64,000 nt of DNA from Helicobacter pylori (lineage in GTDB: Bacteria > Campylobacterota > Campylobacteria > Campylobacterales > Helicobacteraceae). The notes below the pieces were generated by a model. That model was not told where the DNA came from, did no database searches, and saw nothing but the letters and a program-made list of their open reading frames with translations. Of the stretch, positions 40,381 through 48,663 are shown one piece after another. The stretch is taken from contig NZ_QBAW01000004.1 of the NCBI RefSeq assembly GCF_009689985.1, forward strand, positions 101,080-165,079, in the 5' to 3' direction. The first letter of the stretch is position 1. The number at the start of each line of letters is the position of its first letter. Both the position numbers and the translations under genes were made by a program.

Positions 40381-42180
40381 ATGAAAAATATTAGAAATAT
40401 CGCTGTAATCGCGCATGTTGATCATGGGAAAACCACTTTAGTGGATGGCTTACTTTCTCAATCTGGCACATTTAGTGAGAGAGAAAAAGTGGATGAAAGG
40501 GTGATGGATAGCAACGATTTAGAAAGAGAAAGAGGGATCACTATCCTGTCTAAAAACACCGCTATTTATTACAAAGACACTAAAATCAATATCATTGACA
40601 CTCCCGGGCATGCTGATTTTGGGGGCGAAGTGGAGCGCGTTTTAAAAATGGTGGATGGAGTGTTGCTTTTAGTGGACGCTCAAGAAGGGGTCATGCCTCA
40701 AACTAAGTTCGTGGTTAAAAAAGCTTTGAGTTTTGGGATTTGCCCTATTGTGGTGGTGAATAAAATTGATAAGCCCGCCGCTGAACCGGACAGAGTGGTG
40801 GATGAAGTTTTTGACTTGTTCGTAGCGATGGGGGCTAGCGATAAGCAATTGGATTTTCCTGTGGTGTATGCTGCTGCTAGAGATGGCTATGCGATGAAAA
40901 GTTTAGACGATGAAAAGAAAAATTTAGAGCCTTTATTTGAAACGATTTTAGAGCATGTGCCAAGCCCTAGCGGGAGCGTGGATGAGCCTTTGCAAATGCA
41001 AATTTTCACGCTTGATTATGACAATTATGTGGGCAAAATCGGTATCGCTAGAGTGTTTAATGGCTCGGTTAAAAAGAATGAAAGCGTGCTGTTGATGAAA
41101 AGCGATGGGAGTAAAGAAAACGGTCGTATCACTAAGCTTATAGGCTTTTTAGGGCTGGCTAGGACTGAGATTGAAAACGCTTATGCGGGCGATATTGTAG
41201 CGATTGCTGGGTTTAATGCGATGGATGTGGGCGATAGCGTCGTTGATCCCAATAACCCCATGCCTTTAGATCCCATGCATTTAGAAGAGCCTACGATGAG
41301 CGTGTATTTTGCTGTCAATGATTCGCCTTTAGCCGGGTTAGAAGGAAAGCATGTTACTGCTAATAAATTGAAAGACAGGCTCTTAAAAGAAATGCAAACC
41401 AATATCGCTATGAAATGCGAAGAAATGGGCGAAGGCAAGTTTAAAGTGAGCGGGCGTGGGGAATTGCAAATCACTATTTTAGCTGAAAATTTACGCCGTG
41501 AAGGGTTTGAGTTTAGCATTTCACGCCCTGAAGTCATCATTAAAGAAGAAAATGGCGTTAAATGCGAGCCTTTTGAGCATTTAGTGATTGACACGCCTCA
41601 AGATTTTAGCGGGGCTATCATTGAGAGATTAGGCAAAAGAAAAGCCGAGATGAAAGCGATGAATCCCATGAGCGACGGCTATACAAGATTAGAATTTGAA
41701 ATTCCTGCAAGAGGGCTTATCGGCTATAGGAGCGAGTTTTTAACCGACACTAAGGGTGAAGGCGTGATGAATCACAGCTTTTTAGAATTCCGCCCTTTTA
41801 GCGGGAGCGTGGAATCGCGCAAAAATGGGGCGCTAATCAGCATGGAAAATGGCGAAGCGACCGCTTTTTCCCTTTTCAATATCCAAGAAAGAGGCACGCT
41901 TTTTATCAACCCCCAAACTAAGGTTTATGTGGGCATGGTCATTGGCGAGCACAGTAGGGATAATGATTTAGATGTCAATCCCATTAAATCCAAGCATTTA
42001 ACCAACATGAGAGCGAGCGGGAGCGATGACGCGATCAAACTCACCCCGCCTAGGACTATGGTGTTAGAAAGAGCGCTAGAGTGGATTGAAGAAGATGAGA
42101 TTTTAGAAGTTACCCCCTTGAATTTAAGGATTAGGAAAAAGATTTTAGACCCCAACATGAGGAAAAGGGCGAAAAAATAA
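40381..42180 (+). CDS. typA: Translational GTPase TypA/BipA
   Basis: A 599-residue ribosome-associated GTPase. Start ATG at 40381 ([20 protein letters not shown]) follows AGGA; the frame is open from 40363. G1 AHVDHGKT, G2 RERGITI, G3 [14 protein letters not shown] and G4 NKID are visible, followed by EF-G-like domains III and V and the BipA-specific C-terminal domain. It is implicated in stress response and ribosome assembly. It ends 15 bases before the interrupted methyltransferase gene. Confidence 0.95.
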   Translation: MKNIRNIAVIAHVDHGKTTLVDGLLSQSGTFSEREKVDERVMDSNDLERERGITILSKNTAIYYKDTKINIIDTPGHADFGGEVERVLKMVDGVLLLVDAQEGVMPQTKFVVKKALSFGICPIVVVNKIDKPAAEPDRVVDEVFDLFVAMGASDKQLDFPVVYAAARDGYAMKSLDDEKKNLEPLFETILEHVPSPSGSVDEPLQMQIFTLDYDNYVGKIGIARVFNGSVKKNESVLLMKSDGSKENGRITKLIGFLGLARTEIENAYAGDIVAIAGFNAMDVGDSVVDPNNPMPLDPMHLEEPTMSVYFAVNDSPLAGLEGKHVTANKLKDRLLKEMQTNIAMKCEEMGEGKFKVSGRGELQITILAENLRREGFEFSISRPEVIIKEENGVKCEPFEHLVIDTPQDFSGAIIERLGKRKAEMKAMNPMSDGYTRLEFEIPARGLIGYRSEFLTDTKGEGVMNHSFLEFRPFSGSVESRKNGALISMENGEATAFSLFNIQERGTLFINPQTKVYVGMVIGEHSRDNDLDVNPIKSKHLTNMRASGSDDAIKLTPPRTMVLERALEWIEEDEILEVTPLNLRIRKKILDPNMRKRAKK

Positions 42181-42195
42181 ATAGAATTTTTTGGA

Positions 42196-42603
42196 ATGCA
42201 TGCCAATTTATTCAACCAAAACGCTAGTAAAAAAGATGTTTTTTTGCACAATTTACGCTCCAATAATGGGCGTTACAAATGCTACATAAAAGCCACTTTA
42301 AGATATGGTGGGGGCAAGTCTTTAGCTGTAGGGTTAATAGTGGAGTATATACCTAATGGTGTGCGTAGGATTATTAGCCCTTTTATAGGTGGGGGGAGCG
42401 TAGAAATTGCATGCACAACAGAGTTGGGTTTAGAAGTGTTGGGTTTTGATATTTTTGACATTTTAGTGAATTTTTATCAAGTGTTGCTCAAAGTCAAACA
42501 AGCTCTTTATAATAATTTGCTCTCTTTAGAACCTACACTAGAAACTTACAGCACCATTAAGCAAGAGTTAAAAGCCCATTATAAAAAAGAATGGAGTTTT
42601 TAA
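42196..42603 (+). pseudogene. 5' part of an N6-adenine methyltransferase gene interrupted by the mobile element
   Basis: Encodes the N-terminal third of a Dam/D12-class methyltransferase: RYGGGKSLAVGLIVEYIP (SAM-site entry) and motif I ISPFIGGGSVEIA. The genuine gene ends at AAGAATG (42587-42593), where foreign DNA begins and adds a few codons before a stop. The rest of the gene resumes at 54765. Joined at a single AAGAATG, the frame runs on as HYKKECVLDPLILARDYY. The full gene would encode about 309 residues (930 bases counting a one-base deletion at about 55004). Corresponds to the HP0481 (MFokI-like) position. Confidence 0.88.
42587..42593 (+). repeat. Left AAGAATG target repeat (attL side)
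   Basis: Seven-base direct repeat identical to 54758-54764, marking the left boundary of the inserted element. AAGAATG is the target heptamer known for H. pylori TnPZ/ICEHptfs elements. Confidence 0.85.
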
Positions 42604-42676
42604 GTCAAATCTAATCTACAAGATGATTACTCTGTTATTATACCAAAAATCTACAGAACTAACCTTAAAGAATGTT

Positions 42677-43006
42677 TTATTTTTTATTAAAACTCTCATT
42701 CTTTCTTAGAGTTCTTGCTACAACTTGCAAAAACATTTTGGCGTAATGTCTATCTAGGGCAATCTTATTAGACTTAGCATTAAATGCGAGCTTGTAGAGT
42801 ATGTCTAATAATCTTTTAGCTCCTTGTCCGCCTACAAAGCTTATAGAACCTTGCTCATGCATAATGCTAGGATTAAAGAGTTTGTAGTCTAAATCTTTTT
42901 TAAATTTGAAATAATGCTCATGCGTGTTTTTAGCATAAGCAAGATTTGCCTTATAAAGTGTGTTTAACTCATCTTTATCTAAATTAGGTTTTAATGTCTT
43001 TGCCAT
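42677..43006 (-). CDS. Truncated paralog of the right-end element protein, 109 residues
   Basis: Chosen start is ATG 43006 (MAKTLKPNLDKDEL); a TTG at 43015 is also in frame. Its C-terminal half (FVGGQGAKRLLDILYKLAFN, then SNKIALDRHYAKMFLQVVARTLRKN) aligns with the right-end gene at 54288-54701 (FFGGTGCKKLMELLSEI, then SSKIALNRHYALTRLQWCDRTLRHN). Similarity stops just where an inverted AAGAATG (42697-42703) occurs, so this copy looks cut off at its C-terminus. The paralog's helical DNA-binding look suggests a replication or regulatory protein; function unknown. Confidence 0.65.
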   Translation of the reverse strand: MAKTLKPNLDKDELNTLYKANLAYAKNTHEHYFKFKKDLDYKLFNPSIMHEQGSISFVGGQGAKRLLDILYKLAFNAKSNKIALDRHYAKMFLQVVARTLRKNESFNKK

Positions 43007-43062
43007 AGTTTTCAAGTCCCTTTCTATGAGACTTAGAGACAGAAACTAACATTCTAGTAAGC

Positions 43063-44229
43063 TTGAATGAAGCAATCATTCAAGCTAAAGAGAGCAGTAA
43101 TGAGCGGCAAAATTCTAACGCAAATAACAATAACACTATTAACAATACAATAGATACTAATACTTCTAACAATATTATTAAAAATAATGACAATAATCAT
43201 CCAAATTTAAGCTTGGCTGATTTAGAATTAGAGCAACAAAATTCAGGAGAACCAAATGGAAAAGAAAGAACAAATCGCGCAGATGAGCCGAGCAGAGCTA
43301 GAGCAGGAATTCCGCAAGAAATTCACCGCAGAAGCGAACATAGAAGACAGCAAGAGGGAGTGGAGCGATCGAGTGATGAAGAACTTTCACACCAAAACTC
43401 TAGTTTATTTATTGAGCCTAGAGAGCAGGGAGGAACAAGAGGAGTTTATAGATCTAGCGACCAACAGGCAGTTTCAGAAAAACCCCATAGAGAGCGAGAT
43501 AGACTACATGAACATGTATTTAGAGGAGATGGAGTATCAGCAAGAGCAGATAGCAATGGAGCATCAACTCAAGCAAGCAGTCCAGCAAGCCGAATGGAAA
43601 ATGGAGCAAGAAGCGAAGAAAAGGGGGATAATCCCCATGATGAGAGAGGAGTATCACGCCCACCGCAATCCCCATCTCATCAACAAAATAGCTCCAGAGA
43701 TTTGGGGCTTTCTCTCTCTAGAGAACAGCCAGGACAGACTGGACGCTTACGCTTTTTTGATCATGGACAGATGGGCTCATTATTTCCCACAGACCATGAA
43801 AACCAAAGATCACAGAACGATAATGAGCTTGATAAAAGCAGTGATAGAGCAAACGAAAATGGAGACAGAAGCCCTAGACAGAATGGGAGCGCAAATCAAA
43901 AGGGCGCAAGGGGTGAGCGATATGGAATTGCTCCAGGAAGCTCAAATCAATCAGTATCACCACCTGCTCAAATCCCATTACATCATGCAGGACTCAGCGC
44001 ACCAAATGGACTTAGAGACCTTGAAGAAAACAGGGATCAAGAGGGAAGACTTCTATCAAATTTAGATAATTTAGAAAGCTTGCTTAACGCTATTAGAAAC
44101 AACACCATAGCGAGTGAGCCTGACTTTAGATCCAGGCTCTTAGAAGCTATTTACCACAACGAGCCTTTAAAGGATAGTATTGTAGGGACACAACTCCTTA
44201 AAGACCCTACGACTAAAATCTTTTATTAG
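43063..44229 (+). CDS. Outer frame of a nested gene pair: Asn/Ser/Arg-rich protein, 388 residues
   Basis: Starts at a TTG without a good ribosome site; the frame is open only from 43030. The N-terminal 60 residues are Asn-rich. Residues about 65-330 are low-complexity, hydrophilic and probably disordered, and coincide with a complete second gene in the +1 frame (43256-44065). The last 55 residues (NLDNLESLLNAIRNNT ... TTKIFY) look like an ordinary folded segment with normal Helicobacter codon use. The stop is 3 bases before the ATG of the next gene, implying coupling. Function unknown. Confidence 0.6.
   Translation: MNEAIIQAKESSNERQNSNANNNNTINNTIDTNTSNNIIKNNDNNHPNLSLADLELEQQNSGEPNGKERTNRADEPSRARAGIPQEIHRRSEHRRQQEGVERSSDEELSHQNSSLFIEPREQGGTRGVYRSSDQQAVSEKPHRERDRLHEHVFRGDGVSARADSNGASTQASSPASRMENGARSEEKGDNPHDERGVSRPPQSPSHQQNSSRDLGLSLSREQPGQTGRLRFFDHGQMGSLFPTDHENQRSQNDNELDKSSDRANENGDRSPRQNGSANQKGARGERYGIAPGSSNQSVSPPAQIPLHHAGLSAPNGLRDLEENRDQEGRLLSNLDNLESLLNAIRNNTIASEPDFRSRLLEAIYHNEPLKDSIVGTQLLKDPTTKIFY
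43256..44065 (+). CDS. Nested (overprinted) helical protein, 269 residues
   Basis: Entirely inside the 43063-44229 frame, shifted by +1. An excellent ribosome site (AGGAGA, 6 bases before ATG) and a protein-like sequence support it: alternating charged and hydrophobic helices, for example SRAELEQEFRKKFTAEANIE, KTLVYLLSLESREEQEEFID and APEIWGFLSLENSQDRLDAY. Codon use is unlike H. pylori (many CAG, GAG, AGC), as expected when two frames constrain the same bases. No known domain recognised; helical DNA-transfer accessory protein is one guess. Of the two frames this is the better supported. Confidence 0.75.
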   Translation: MEKKEQIAQMSRAELEQEFRKKFTAEANIEDSKREWSDRVMKNFHTKTLVYLLSLESREEQEEFIDLATNRQFQKNPIESEIDYMNMYLEEMEYQQEQIAMEHQLKQAVQQAEWKMEQEAKKRGIIPMMREEYHAHRNPHLINKIAPEIWGFLSLENSQDRLDAYAFLIMDRWAHYFPQTMKTKDHRTIMSLIKAVIEQTKMETEALDRMGAQIKRAQGVSDMELLQEAQINQYHHLLKSHYIMQDSAHQMDLETLKKTGIKREDFYQI

Positions 44230-44231
44230 AC

Positions 44232-44531
44232 ATGCTAGAAAGGATTAGAGACATCCAAGCGTTGAATGAAAACTTAAAAGCTTGTATTGTGATGAACCGC
44301 ATCCCTACTATCCCCACTCTTAAAGAGAAAAAAGCTCTCATTGATTTTATCAACCAAAATAACGCTAATGAAAGCGTGTTTTTAATGGATAATATATTAA
44401 GCGAAAGGATAGCTTATAAGCGTTCAGTGAGTGAAGGTATGGGCGTGATGGAATACAATGACAATAAAGCCAAAAACGAATGGTCTCAATTCTATGATGA
44501 ATTGAGCGGGCATTTAGGGATCAAGAAATGA
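44232..44531 (+). CDS. Small element protein, 99 residues, unknown function
   Basis: ATG at 44232 lies 3 bases after the stop of the outer nested gene, so probably translated by re-initiation. Sequence starts MLERIRDIQALNENLKACIV and is helical and charged with no recognised motif. Normal AT-rich codon use. Part of the rightward block with the nested pair. Confidence 0.65.
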   Translation: MLERIRDIQALNENLKACIVMNRIPTIPTLKEKKALIDFINQNNANESVFLMDNILSERIAYKRSVSEGMGVMEYNDNKAKNEWSQFYDELSGHLGIKK

Positions 44532-44576
44532 AATGGTAGAATTTATAGTTTAATTCTAAATAACGCTTAATTGTGT

Positions 44577-44582
44577 TATGAT
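44577..44582 (+). promoter_or_regulatory. -10 element upstream of the 94-residue DNA-binding-like gene
   Basis: TATGAT 31 bases before the ATG at 44613, whose ribosome site is AAAGGA. Confidence 0.4.
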
Positions 44583-44612
44583 ATTAAAAACAATCTACTT
44601 TAAAGGATAAAT

Positions 44613-44897
44613 ATGGAATTTAAAAACACTAAAAAAGACAGGCTGAGCGATCTAGAAAATCGCTTTGAGAATGCCAACAAGCATGAAACAAACAAACATG
44701 AAAAAGAAGACAGGAAAAAAGCCCACACGCTCTATATTTCAGAGAAAGTGATGAATAGTGTAGAAGAGTATTTGAATGAATTTGGAGCGTTCAGAGAAAA
44801 TAAAAGCGTGTTTGTTCAAGACGCTATTGTTTTTTACTTAGAACACAAGAAAAAAGAAATGAAGCAAATGTTTTTAGATAAGGCGAGCAAGTTGTGA
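44613..44897 (+). CDS. Small basic protein, possible ribbon-helix-helix regulator
   Basis: A 94-residue protein with a charged N-terminus and a C-terminal segment KKAHTLYISEKVMNSVEEYL followed by NKSVFVQDAIVFYLEHKKKE. This has the strand-helix-helix layout of ribbon-helix-helix DNA-binding proteins (MobC-, CopG- or ParG-like). Plasmid-type elements often carry such proteins for partition or relaxosome formation. Has its own promoter and AAAGGA ribosome site. Assignment is by pattern only. Confidence 0.6.
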   Translation: MEFKNTKKDRLSDLENRFENANKHETNKHEKEDRKKAHTLYISEKVMNSVEEYLNEFGAFRENKSVFVQDAIVFYLEHKKKEMKQMFLDKASKL

Positions 44898-44928
44898 TTT
44901 TATGGTGTTTTCATATCAAGGAGCTTAA

Positions 44929-46113
44929 ATGAAAAAAACAAAACTTTTCAAGTTGAGAGCGTTGAGTTTAGCATGTTTAATGGGATTAGGCGTGAGTGGG
45001 TGCGCGTTTTTAGACAAGCAAATTTTAAACGACCACTTGACTAAGGCTAAAAACAACCCAAAATACGATTGCCAAAAAGAAATGTGGTCTTTCCCTGAAA
45101 AATATGATGGGATAAATCAGTGCTTAAAGGCTCAAGAAGAGCTTATTGAACCAATTATCACTAAAAAGATTGTTCAGTATCAATGCGATGATTTCGCTAA
45201 TGAAGGCTTAAAAGATAAGTGCTTTAAAAGAAACGATGCCTACTTAAACACTCTTTTAACGCCCATCATTCAAAAACAAGAGCGTCGTTTTAGCTGCTCT
45301 GACTTCCATAACCCAGAACTACAAGAACAATGCATGGATAAAACTAACGCTTATGAAAAACAAAAAGACCGACAAGACAGACTAATTAATCTCGCGCAAT
45401 TAGAAGCGTTTGAAAAAGAATACGCACAATATAAACTATATATTATCCCTTACTTCATTAAAAAATGCGTTAAAAGTGCGCCCAATTTAGCTAACAAGGA
45501 AAGATTATGCCAAAAAGAAGTGCATGAAAAATTTCACGACCCTTATTCTAGCTCTAAAGAATTGAGCGTTAAATCGGCTATTTCTTTTTGCATTAAAAAA
45601 GTTGATCCAAAATTAGAAAAAGCCGCTCTGATGAATGGCGTTTATATAAGCCCTTATAAAAAATCCACCCATTGCCAAAGAACGCATTTGGACAATAAGA
45701 GCTTGAAAGAAATCGCTTTGGATATGAACCCTAAATTAGAAAAGCAAAGCCCTTTTATTGATGCGAACAAGTTGGCTATGCAATCTGCGGGGTTATTGAG
45801 AGAGAATAAAGATGTCTTGATCGCTTTTGCTGCAGATATTTGCATGGAGCGTAACGAACATAAGAAAGGAGAGTTTATCAGTCTTAAAGAGAGTTGTGCC
45901 CAATCGCAAGCCAAACTCTATAACAACAAAGAGCGCTTTGACAAATTCATACAAGATTACCAAAAAGATTTAAAAACTTGCCTTTTAGACACTTCTAACA
46001 CTAAAGAAGAAGTGGAACAAAATTTTTTGCTTTGCCAAAAAGAGCAATTGAGAGACGATAACAAAGGCTTGGGCTTTACTTTAGAAGAATTGGTTCAAAA
46101 ATACGCTAAGTAA
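44929..46113 (+). CDS. Cysteine-rich lipoprotein of the mobile element
   Basis: A 394-residue protein with a lipoprotein signal peptide ending V-S-G-C at Cys25. The mature N-terminal part has spaced cysteine pairs in repeats of about 35 residues (YDCQKEMWSFPEKYDGINQC; YQCDDFANEGLKDKCFKRND; FSCSDFHNPELQEQCMDKTN), suggesting disulfide-linked repeats in the periplasm. Later cysteines continue to the C-terminus (CLLDTSNTKEEVEQNFLLC). Could be a secretion-apparatus or entry-exclusion lipoprotein; nothing recognisable proves it. AAGGAG precedes the ATG. Confidence 0.8.
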   Translation: MKKTKLFKLRALSLACLMGLGVSGCAFLDKQILNDHLTKAKNNPKYDCQKEMWSFPEKYDGINQCLKAQEELIEPIITKKIVQYQCDDFANEGLKDKCFKRNDAYLNTLLTPIIQKQERRFSCSDFHNPELQEQCMDKTNAYEKQKDRQDRLINLAQLEAFEKEYAQYKLYIIPYFIKKCVKSAPNLANKERLCQKEVHEKFHDPYSSSKELSVKSAISFCIKKVDPKLEKAALMNGVYISPYKKSTHCQRTHLDNKSLKEIALDMNPKLEKQSPFIDANKLAMQSAGLLRENKDVLIAFAADICMERNEHKKGEFISLKESCAQSQAKLYNNKERFDKFIQDYQKDLKTCLLDTSNTKEEVEQNFLLCQKEQLRDDNKGLGFTLEELVQKYAK

Positions 46114-46137
46114 AGTTATTTAATTTTATGGATGGTT

Positions 46138-48018
46138 TTAAAAATCCATTTCATGGTTATTGCTAGGGTTTATGGGTTCATTGGTAGTTTTGTTAAAATC
46201 TTTGGTGGTATTTTTGAGTGCGTTTGTGTTTTCTTGTGCGGTTTGTGTAACGGCTGTGATTTGATGGTTGCTTTGCAAGTTTTCTAAAGCTATACTTGTG
46301 CTTTTTAATAAGGTTTTAAAGCATTGTAATTCTTTCTGCAAAAAATTAAGCGATTTTTCACAGCGTTTAATGATTTTATCCCTTTGCCCTCTTTCATAAA
46401 TAGGCAAATCATTTTCATGAGCTTGCGTTAAAAATTTTAAATCTTTTGATAGCTCCATAGCTCTAGTTTCTAAGAATTCTTTTCGCTTCTTAGCAAAACA
46501 ATAGTTTTCCTCTTCAAGTCTTTTTAAATGTTCTAAAAGATTAAGCCAAGCTTGTTTGTCTAATAAATTGCCTTGTGGGTTAGAATTTTTAACACTATCA
46601 TCTATCTTTTTCATTTCAAACCTAGCAATATTAACAAGTAAAGCGCTATCTTTAAAAAACTTAGCCACTAAAAACATATTGCCTTTATCAGTCAAGCTTA
46701 AATTTTGATAATTCATATACCTAAAAAATTCAAAAGCTCTTTGCGAAATACTATGTCTATCGCTTTTAAAATCTAAAGCAATTTTTTCTAAATTTTTAAC
46801 AATGCTTTTACTTGTAAAAACTTTGCTCATGCTTTTTAGTCTAGTGTAAAGCTCAAAGCGTTTTTTTGAATGGGATAAATCAACTTCTAAATCTTTGCTA
46901 AATTCTTCCTTCAAGACTTTTAAATCTTTATAATCTTTTTCTAAATCTATAATCTTTTTCTGTGTGGCAAAAAGTTTTTTGGTGGTATAAAGATAATCTT
47001 TTATTAAAGGGCTTTTACAGACAACCAATTTTTGAGTTTTTTTATAAGTGTTTTTAGGGGTTAAAGATTCTTTATTTAACCATTTTATTTCTTTAAGTTG
47101 TTGGTTAAGTTCTTTTTCATTTATTGGGGGCGTGAATTTTTCTTTTTCCCAATGCGTTTTTTCTAATAAACTTTTTAGACTATCTAAATGATCAGATAGG
47201 GCATTTTCTCTTTTTTTCAAACTTTCTATTTGAGAAGTTGCACTGCCCAAAACTTTATAGAAATAGTTTTCATGCCTAAAATTCTTATTGTTTCTAGCCT
47301 GTTTTTCTAGCGTATCTAACTCTGTTTCTATGTCTTTAATCGCCTTATAAATATTAGGCGTGTTAGAATATTGCAATTCGCCTTTTGAGTTAGCAAATAA
47401 ATAATCTTTAAATGTTTCTCTTAGTGTGTGGTAAAACTCTTTACAGCTGTCTTTAGAATGAAAGCGTAGTTGCTTATTGGTAATTTTGTTAGTTTTGTTG
47501 ATAATCACATGCGCATGCGGATTGTTTTGGTGTGTATGGAGTTTCATTATAAAAGGGTAATCATAACCTAGCGTGTTAGTGAGTGTTTGATACACGCTTA
47601 ATTCCAAAGCTTTTAAATTTTTTTCATTACAATTTTCATCAATGCTAAACACTAGATGTAAAGCACAATTTTTAACACGGCTCTTATTTTCTAATAATTT
47701 TTCAAATTGCTCATTCCACTGCTCTGCTATATCATTATAATTAACTTCATTAAAAAATTCATCTCTCACTAGCTCACCATGTTTAGCGATATAATCCATC
47801 GCCCTTTTTGAATGCAGGCGTGTCATATTGCCTATGTTTTTGATGACCACTTGTTTTTGTGGCTCTCTTAAACGCATGAATTCTTCTTGTGTGAGTTGGG
47901 TTAAATTTTTAGTAAATTTTTCTGCTTCTTTAATAATAGCGTTTAGCATAAGTGTATTGTATCTTAAGCGTCTTTTTGGGCTTGATGACATCATAATCAA
48001 AAAGCTCATCGCTTTCAA
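46138..48018 (-). CDS. Relaxase (MobA/VirD2-type) for conjugative transfer
   Basis: Nicks and pilots DNA at oriT. The histidine metal motif H-x-H-x4-PHAHVIIN is at residues 161-174 (MKLHTHQNNPHAHVIINK), with a preceding CALHLVFSID strand; a candidate nucleophile Tyr lies early (RLRYNTL). The C-terminal 400 residues are coiled and basic. The printed start is a TTG at 48018. A better-looking ATG at 48049 (MALEKSYIKNFESDELFDYD) is in another frame and would join after a one-base change near 47990, so the N-terminus may be frameshifted. Confidence 0.85.
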   Translation of the reverse strand: MKAMSFLIMMSSSPKRRLRYNTLMLNAIIKEAEKFTKNLTQLTQEEFMRLREPQKQVVIKNIGNMTRLHSKRAMDYIAKHGELVRDEFFNEVNYNDIAEQWNEQFEKLLENKSRVKNCALHLVFSIDENCNEKNLKALELSVYQTLTNTLGYDYPFIMKLHTHQNNPHAHVIINKTNKITNKQLRFHSKDSCKEFYHTLRETFKDYLFANSKGELQYSNTPNIYKAIKDIETELDTLEKQARNNKNFRHENYFYKVLGSATSQIESLKKRENALSDHLDSLKSLLEKTHWEKEKFTPPINEKELNQQLKEIKWLNKESLTPKNTYKKTQKLVVCKSPLIKDYLYTTKKLFATQKKIIDLEKDYKDLKVLKEEFSKDLEVDLSHSKKRFELYTRLKSMSKVFTSKSIVKNLEKIALDFKSDRHSISQRAFEFFRYMNYQNLSLTDKGNMFLVAKFFKDSALLVNIARFEMKKIDDSVKNSNPQGNLLDKQAWLNLLEHLKRLEEENYCFAKKRKEFLETRAMELSKDLKFLTQAHENDLPIYERGQRDKIIKRCEKSLNFLQKELQCFKTLLKSTSIALENLQSNHQITAVTQTAQENTNALKNTTKDFNKTTNEPINPSNNHEMDF

Positions 48019-48147
48019 AGTTTTTAATATAACTTTTTTCTAACGCCATTTTATTGTAATTTTATCCTCATAAAAACTTTGCCGCTTGTTTTAATTTTTA
48101 GCTCTTATTCTACATTATTATTCCCCTTTTTTAAAGTGCAGGATAAC

Positions 48148-48172
48148 ACTTCAATTTCGTAAAAATTGAAGT
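48148..48172. other. Perfect inverted repeat upstream of the relaxase, candidate oriT or terminator
   Basis: ACTTCAATTT (48148-48157), a 5-base loop CGTAA, and AAATTGAAGT (48163-48172). It sits about 100 bases upstream of the relaxase start in the 300-base gap between the relaxase and the divergent toxin-antitoxin pair, the usual place for an origin of transfer. The rest of this gap is AT-rich without other clear features. Confidence 0.4.
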
Positions 48173-48301
48173 CAATTTGACCTTGCAGGTGGCTAAAACA
48201 CGCGATTAAAAGCTATTCTTAAATCAAACTTAACCAAAAAAAACTTATTTTAAAACTTTCAATTGATTCTTTTCAAACCAATTTTTTACAAAAATTTGGG
48301 C

Positions 48302-48307
48302 TATAAT
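48302..48307 (+). promoter_or_regulatory. -10 element of the type II toxin-antitoxin operon
   Basis: TATAAT 42 bases before the antitoxin ATG. GGAAAGGAG (48334-48342) is the ribosome site. A TACGCTAAC sequence between them resembles the iteron-like motif downstream and may be part of an operator. Confidence 0.55.
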
Positions 48308-48348
48308 GTAGGTTACGCTAACTATCATCTGTTGGAAAGGAGTTCAAT

Positions 48349-48663
48349 ATGTCAAATGTTATTACAGATTACTCGCAATACAATGAAAAGCAACTGCACA
48401 ATTTCTTAAACTCCATTGAAAAACAATTGCTTAAAGCAGAAGGAGATAAAAATAAAGCGATAAAAAAAATCCAAGAGTGTGAATTACAAGAACAAATGAT
48501 CAGACAGGTTTTAGCCCAAAAACATTCTCAAGAAAAAGAACCCACACAAAGTTTGTTAAATACGATCGCCTCAAAAGATGACCCAGAATACGATGTTTCG
48601 TTTGGAGACTTCAATGATTTTTTACAAATAGCAAAACAAGAAAGAGAAAGGCATAATGCTTAA
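48349..48663 (+). CDS. Antitoxin of a YafQ/HP0894-type toxin-antitoxin pair
   Basis: A 104-residue acidic, coiled-coil-like protein (QYNEKQLHNFLNSIEKQLLKAEGDKNKAIK) with a C-terminal segment DDPEYDVSFGDFNDFLQIAK likely to wrap the toxin. It overlaps the toxin gene by 8 bases in toxin-antitoxin order. Resembles H. pylori chromosomal HP0893/HP0895-type antitoxins. On a mobile element it would act in maintenance. Confidence 0.8.
   Translation: MSNVITDYSQYNEKQLHNFLNSIEKQLLKAEGDKNKAIKKIQECELQEQMIRQVLAQKHSQEKEPTQSLLNTIASKDDPEYDVSFGDFNDFLQIAKQERERHNA

Noticed and set aside
41181..41594. 137-codon open frame antisense to typA
   Set aside because: Shadow of the conserved GTPase gene.
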